From Gammaproteobacteria bacterium (GTDB lineage: Bacteria > Pseudomonadota > Gammaproteobacteria > Pseudomonadales > Azotimanducaceae): 40,141 bases of DNA. The stretch is from NCBI GenBank assembly GCA_002726655.1, contig PBRP01000130.1:1-40141 (forward strand), in the 5' to 3' direction. A model generated the notes under the pieces. It saw nothing but the letters and a program-made list of their open reading frames with translations, was not told where the DNA came from and did not search any database. The position numbers were made by a program, and so were the translations under genes. This document shows, piece by piece, positions 37,288-40,141 of this stretch. Position 1 is the stretch's first letter. Every line of letters begins with the position of its first letter.

Positions 37288-38634
37288 TTAATCGCCGGCT
37301 AGCATTTTGCGTAATTCTCTCTGTCTGCGCTTTTCACCGTTAATGTAGCGAACATATTGTCTGACCTGCTTTTTCTTTTTCTTATCGGCTTTTGCAGAAG
37401 CACGGAATGCTTTGATGGCCTTGTCCCAGCGCTCAAGTTGCATAAGGGAAATACCGTTCCAGAAATGGACATCACCAGGTTTCTTGAGCTTACCCATTTT
37501 GATTGCATCACCATAAGAGGCAGTTGCTTCCTTGTGTCGATCTTCGTTAGCGAGTGCCTGAGCAAGATGGTAGTGTAATTCAGCGTCTTCAGTGACTTTG
37601 CTCGCTGCCCGCCATGCGTCAATTGCCTTACTCATCTCCTGCGCCATGGTGTAAGCAGTCGCCACCAGTTTTAGATTCTTCTCGGTTTTCTTTACTATTT
37701 TATCCTTGAACCCTTTTTCTATAATGACCGCCGACTCATATGGTACCTCGGCGTTCAGCAATCGTTGGGCTAACATTACTAATTCAGATTCCTTGGTCAG
37801 CATTCCCTGCATGTAAACCGCGTAATAGGCTGAGAGCGCCTGATCGTCCATTCCCTTTTCGTCATACATACCGGCGATATGCATCCAGTACTGCTTCTTT
37901 GGATAGTTGACGACCAGTTTCTCGAGAACGCTGATGACATTGTCAACTTCCTCGAGTTCGTTATAAAGAACAACCTGTATATACCACCAGTTCTCCTTGA
38001 TTCTTCTCTGGTTCTGTAAAGCTATCTGCTCAACCAGCAGTGCATTCTTAAGGGCATCTTTGTACCTGTTTAATTGATAATATGCCGTTGCCTTAATGAA
38101 AGTAACACCAGCATCAGGTTTTCCCCGCAGGGCTTCCCATTTATCCATGAACTCGATGGATTTCAGGTAATTTTCCTGTGAGTAGTGCAACTGGAATAGT
38201 GAGCGCAAAGCCGCCTGTTCCAGTGCTTCTGTGATGGTTCCCTGAGCCAGAACATTTTCATAGGAACGAATTGTATTGGGGACGTCTTCAATCGTGTAGT
38301 AGGCGAACGCCAGTGTGTTCCATACCTGCGCAAGTTCATAGCTGTTGAGACCACGCCGGTCCTTGAGCTTAAGCAGCAGAGCGATCGCATCGCGGGGTGT
38401 TCCTTTAGGCTCAGGTGCAGGCTCACCCTCTTCCCTTGGCGCAGACTCCGGATCAACCATGACTTGCGCTTCAGCTAACCTTTTATAGGTTGACTCACGC
38501 ATGGCGGGTACCCTGCGAGTTTTCTTCTTCTCTTCGGCAGCAACCCAACCTCCAAGGGTAACAGTGTCAGTCAAATTACTGACGATGAGAGGCGTTAGCC
38601 AGATCAAGCAGACCAGTGCAATCAGCTTTTTCAC
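37288..38634 (-). CDS. TPR protein of the TonB cluster
   Basis: A 448-residue exported protein with a signal peptide (MKKLIALVCLIWLTPLIVS) and multiple tetratricopeptide-like repeats from about residue 100 (LAQVWNTLAFAYYTIED; ELHYHLAQALANEDRHKEA; VHFWNGISLMQLERWDKAIKAF). The C terminus is strongly Lys/Arg-rich. A periplasmic TPR protein is a usual last gene of TonB2-type clusters; its role is probably to support the energy-transduction complex, but this is not well established. The start is GTG with a perfect AGGAGG that overlaps the tonB stop. Confidence 0.85.
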   Translation of the reverse strand: MKKLIALVCLIWLTPLIVSNLTDTVTLGGWVAAEEKKKTRRVPAMRESTYKRLAEAQVMVDPESAPREEGEPAPEPKGTPRDAIALLLKLKDRRGLNSYELAQVWNTLAFAYYTIEDVPNTIRSYENVLAQGTITEALEQAALRSLFQLHYSQENYLKSIEFMDKWEALRGKPDAGVTFIKATAYYQLNRYKDALKNALLVEQIALQNQRRIKENWWYIQVVLYNELEEVDNVISVLEKLVVNYPKKQYWMHIAGMYDEKGMDDQALSAYYAVYMQGMLTKESELVMLAQRLLNAEVPYESAVIIEKGFKDKIVKKTEKNLKLVATAYTMAQEMSKAIDAWRAASKVTEDAELHYHLAQALANEDRHKEATASYGDAIKMGKLKKPGDVHFWNGISLMQLERWDKAIKAFRASAKADKKKKKQVRQYVRYINGEKRRQRELRKMLAGD

Positions 38635-38643
38635 GAAACCCTC

Positions 38644-39300
38644 CTAATCGTTAACCAGCTCAAACGTAATTTTGTTTTGTACGCCTGCTGTAGCCACGGG
38701 GTTACCGTCAATCACTTTAGGCTTATATTTGAATTTGAGTGCCGCTTTGACTGCAGCAGAATCAAATACGGTATTCGGGTTGTCGATGCACTGGCCCTCT
38801 TTGCGGGCGTTTTGTATCCAGCCGCAGTTTTCCACAATAATAGCATCTCTGACAGCACCCAGTTCAGTCACTGTAAATTCAACAATCACCCAACCCGTTA
38901 TACCACGAGACAAGGCACGTCTCGGATATTGCGGCTGAACCTTCACAATGGGCAGATAGTCTCCATCACTGATGCCAAATCCACCACCACCAATGTTGAT
39001 GTTGACGTTAGTGTTCACGTTAGCCATCGAAAAGCCGGCTTTATCTACCGCCACATTAAAATTCTGGGGTGGTACATCAGGGGGCGGTTCGTCGGGGGGA
39101 GGGGGTTTCTTCGGCTTGCGTTTCTTTGTCTCTACATCCTGGTCCTGTCTTACACGCACAAAATCAACCAGGTTACCTATATCCTCATCGCTAAGAGCAC
39201 TGTCCGCACCCTGAATCAATGCCTGCATGAGGTAAAATAATGCTAATGTGACGAATACCCCAGCTATACCTGACAGACCGAACCTGATTGTACGTGGCAT
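38644..39300 (-). CDS. tonB: Energy transducer TonB (TonB2 type)
   Basis: TonB spans the periplasm and passes proton-motive energy from ExbB/ExbD to outer-membrane receptors. The 218-residue protein has one N-terminal membrane helix (about 11-30), a Lys-Pro-rich stretch (KKRKPKKPPPPDEPPPDVPP) and the C-terminal domain QPQYPRRALSRGITGWVIVEFTV. Near its end is a loop ENCGWIQNARKEGQCIDNPN, with two cysteines, where many TonB proteins are shorter; a disulfide is possible. AGGGA precedes the ATG. It lies 8 bp after exbD. Confidence 0.92.
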   Translation of the reverse strand: MPRTIRFGLSGIAGVFVTLALFYLMQALIQGADSALSDEDIGNLVDFVRVRQDQDVETKKRKPKKPPPPDEPPPDVPPQNFNVAVDKAGFSMANVNTNVNINIGGGGFGISDGDYLPIVKVQPQYPRRALSRGITGWVIVEFTVTELGAVRDAIIVENCGWIQNARKEGQCIDNPNTVFDSAAVKAALKFKYKPKVIDGNPVATAGVQNKITFELVND

Positions 39301-39308
39301 GCTTTTCC

Positions 39309-39707
39309 CTATTTCTCTTCGGAGGCGATGGCTATCTGGGAAATCCCGATCGCTCTGGCCGACTCCATGATAGCAAGTACCTTCTCTACCTTGGATTCAC
39401 TGTCTGCCTGGATTACCAGTCCACCTTTCGGATTTTCAGCGTGCAACCTCTCCATCATAGGGCGCACGTTTCGGACGTCCACTTTTTTCTTGTCGATCCA
39501 GATACTGCTGTCCGGGCCAACTGCAACCAGCAAAGAGACGGTTTTCTTCTGCTGTGCAGTCTCAGTATCAGGGCGATTTATCTCGATGCCCGTTTCTTTA
39601 ATAAAGGTAGCCGTAACGATAAAGAAAATCAGCATGATGAACACCACATCCAGCATGGGTGTGAGGTCTGCCACTTTCTCTTCTTCTTCTACCTTTTGTT
39701 TTCGCAT
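39309..39707 (-). CDS. exbD: Biopolymer transport protein ExbD
   Basis: ExbD forms the proton channel of the TonB motor with ExbB. The 132-residue protein has a short cytoplasmic N terminus (MRKQKVEEEEKVADLTPMLD) and one membrane helix carrying the essential Asp in LTPMLDVVFIMLIFF. A periplasmic domain ends IGISQIAIASEE. It lies between exbB (37 bp) and tonB (8 bp) in one minus-strand operon. Confidence 0.94.
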   Translation of the reverse strand: MRKQKVEEEEKVADLTPMLDVVFIMLIFFIVTATFIKETGIEINRPDTETAQQKKTVSLLVAVGPDSSIWIDKKKVDVRNVRPMMERLHAENPKGGLVIQADSESKVEKVLAIMESARAIGISQIAIASEEK

Positions 39708-39744
39708 TGCTTATTTCTCAGACTCGTTCTCTTGCTGAACGCCT

Positions 39745-40141
39745 TTAGTGATCCATCGTCAGCGTATCTTCCAGATAATCTGACTCAGTTGCCACCATAG
39801 AGGAAATGTATGTATTGGCCAGCACACCAGACAAGGTTGCGACCATGCCTGACATGGTAGGTATTGTTGCCATGGAAACACCGGCTGCCATGGATCGTGC
39901 ATTCCCGCCAGAATAGGTCATGGCCTCGAATACCTGGACCATGCCAGTAACAGTACCCAGTAAACCTAGCAGTGGCAGTAGAGAGATCAAGGTCTTAATA
40001 AAAGACATGTTGGCATTGAGGCGACCATTTACTTCGGAGATCATTCGCTCACGAATTCGGTGTGCATTCCAGGAGGTACGTTCCGCCCTACTCTCCCAAT
40101 GGGTCAAGGCGCTGCCGACATCCTGTTTATGCTCAGTATTG
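39745..40141 (-). CDS. exbB: ExbB-type MotA/TolQ/ExbB proton channel, 5' end truncated by window
   Basis: The frame is open to the right edge, so the start and first membrane helix lie outside. The visible 131 residues hold the two C-terminal helices of the family, with LISLLPLLGLLGTVTGMVQVF and the conserved MAAGVSMATIPTMSGMVATLSGVLAN. An apparent start at 40107 is only an internal TTG. Short length and order (exbB-exbD-tonB-TPR) point to the ExbB2 type. It energises TonB. Confidence 0.92.
   Translation of the reverse strand, partial: NTEHKQDVGSALTHWESRAERTSWNAHRIRERMISEVNGRLNANMSFIKTLISLLPLLGLLGTVTGMVQVFEAMTYSGGNARSMAAGVSMATIPTMSGMVATLSGVLANTYISSMVATESDYLEDTLTMDH

Noticed and set aside
38677-39240. 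187-codon plus-strand frame opposite tonB
   Set aside because: It is an antisense shadow of a well-supported tonB gene.

Overview
The window is a 40 kb stretch of a gammaproteobacterial chromosome. Gene content and order are mostly housekeeping. The run tRNA-Ser / yccA / tusDCBE / serS / crcB / rarA / lolA / ftsK // trxB / aat / bpt / infA // clpA / clpS // cspD and the run mnmA / hflD / purB are the arrangement known from Pseudomonas and related gammaproteobacteria. ThrH, CysB, a beta-alanine:pyruvate-type transaminase and an ExbB-ExbD-TonB-TPR (TonB2-type) cluster also fit a free-living, probably aquatic, gammaproteobacterium. No genus can be named from sequence reading alone.

Layout. 1-862: tRNA-Ser(UGA) with its own strong promoter and a frame-disrupted DUF3859 gene. 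1155-3228: yccA, a terminator, and the tusDCBE sulfur-relay operon. 3271-9394 (minus strand): serS, a palindromic hairpin, crcB-rarA, and lolA-ftsK. 9583-12383 (plus): trxB, aat, bpt, infA. 12409-15035 (minus): clpA, clpS. 15330-16890: cspD facing a moaC-moaD-moaE molybdopterin operon. 17136-22476 (plus): mnmA-hflD, purB, a double-GNAT protein with a C-terminal PLD-like domain, and a shortened lytic transglycosylase. 22505-25203 (minus): thrH, cysB and a cytosolic 5'-nucleotidase. 25313-28318 (plus): a tight cluster of VWA, membrane J-domain, RDD and acyl-CoA dehydrogenase-like genes. 28496-33261 (plus): omega-transaminase + SDR, metA, MATE exporter. 33337-34557 (minus): ATP/ADP-translocase-like carrier. 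34955-37235 (plus): alphaproteobacterial-type serC and rsgA. 37288 to the right edge (minus): TPR, tonB, exbD and a truncated exbB.

How the genes work together. N-degron turnover is unusually complete: Aat and Bpt add destabilising residues, ClpS delivers them, and ClpA unfolds them for ClpP (clpP lies outside the window). tRNA modification is linked: TusDCBE passes sulfur to MnmA for 2-thiouridine at U34. Sulfur and amino-acid metabolism recur: CysB, MetA (succinyl-type), ThrH and SerC. The TonB cluster powers outer-membrane uptake.

The most interesting irregularities are: (i) a lytic transglycosylase with a perfect 15-bp tandem duplication beside an apparent deletion of its AYNAG motif; (ii) an internally duplicated GNAT protein fused to a PLD-like domain; (iii) a VWA/J-domain/RDD/acyl-CoA-dehydrogenase-like cluster with a possible CTG start and a degenerate dehydrogenase; (iv) a duplicated promoter-like segment with an internal palindrome before the nucleotide-carrier gene; (v) a nested inverted repeat before the transaminase; and (vi) a hairpin plus T8 tract just before metA. 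I found no CRISPR array, insertion sequence, prophage, defence island or clearly new multi-gene system. The VWA/J-domain cluster is the best candidate for an uncharacterised module.
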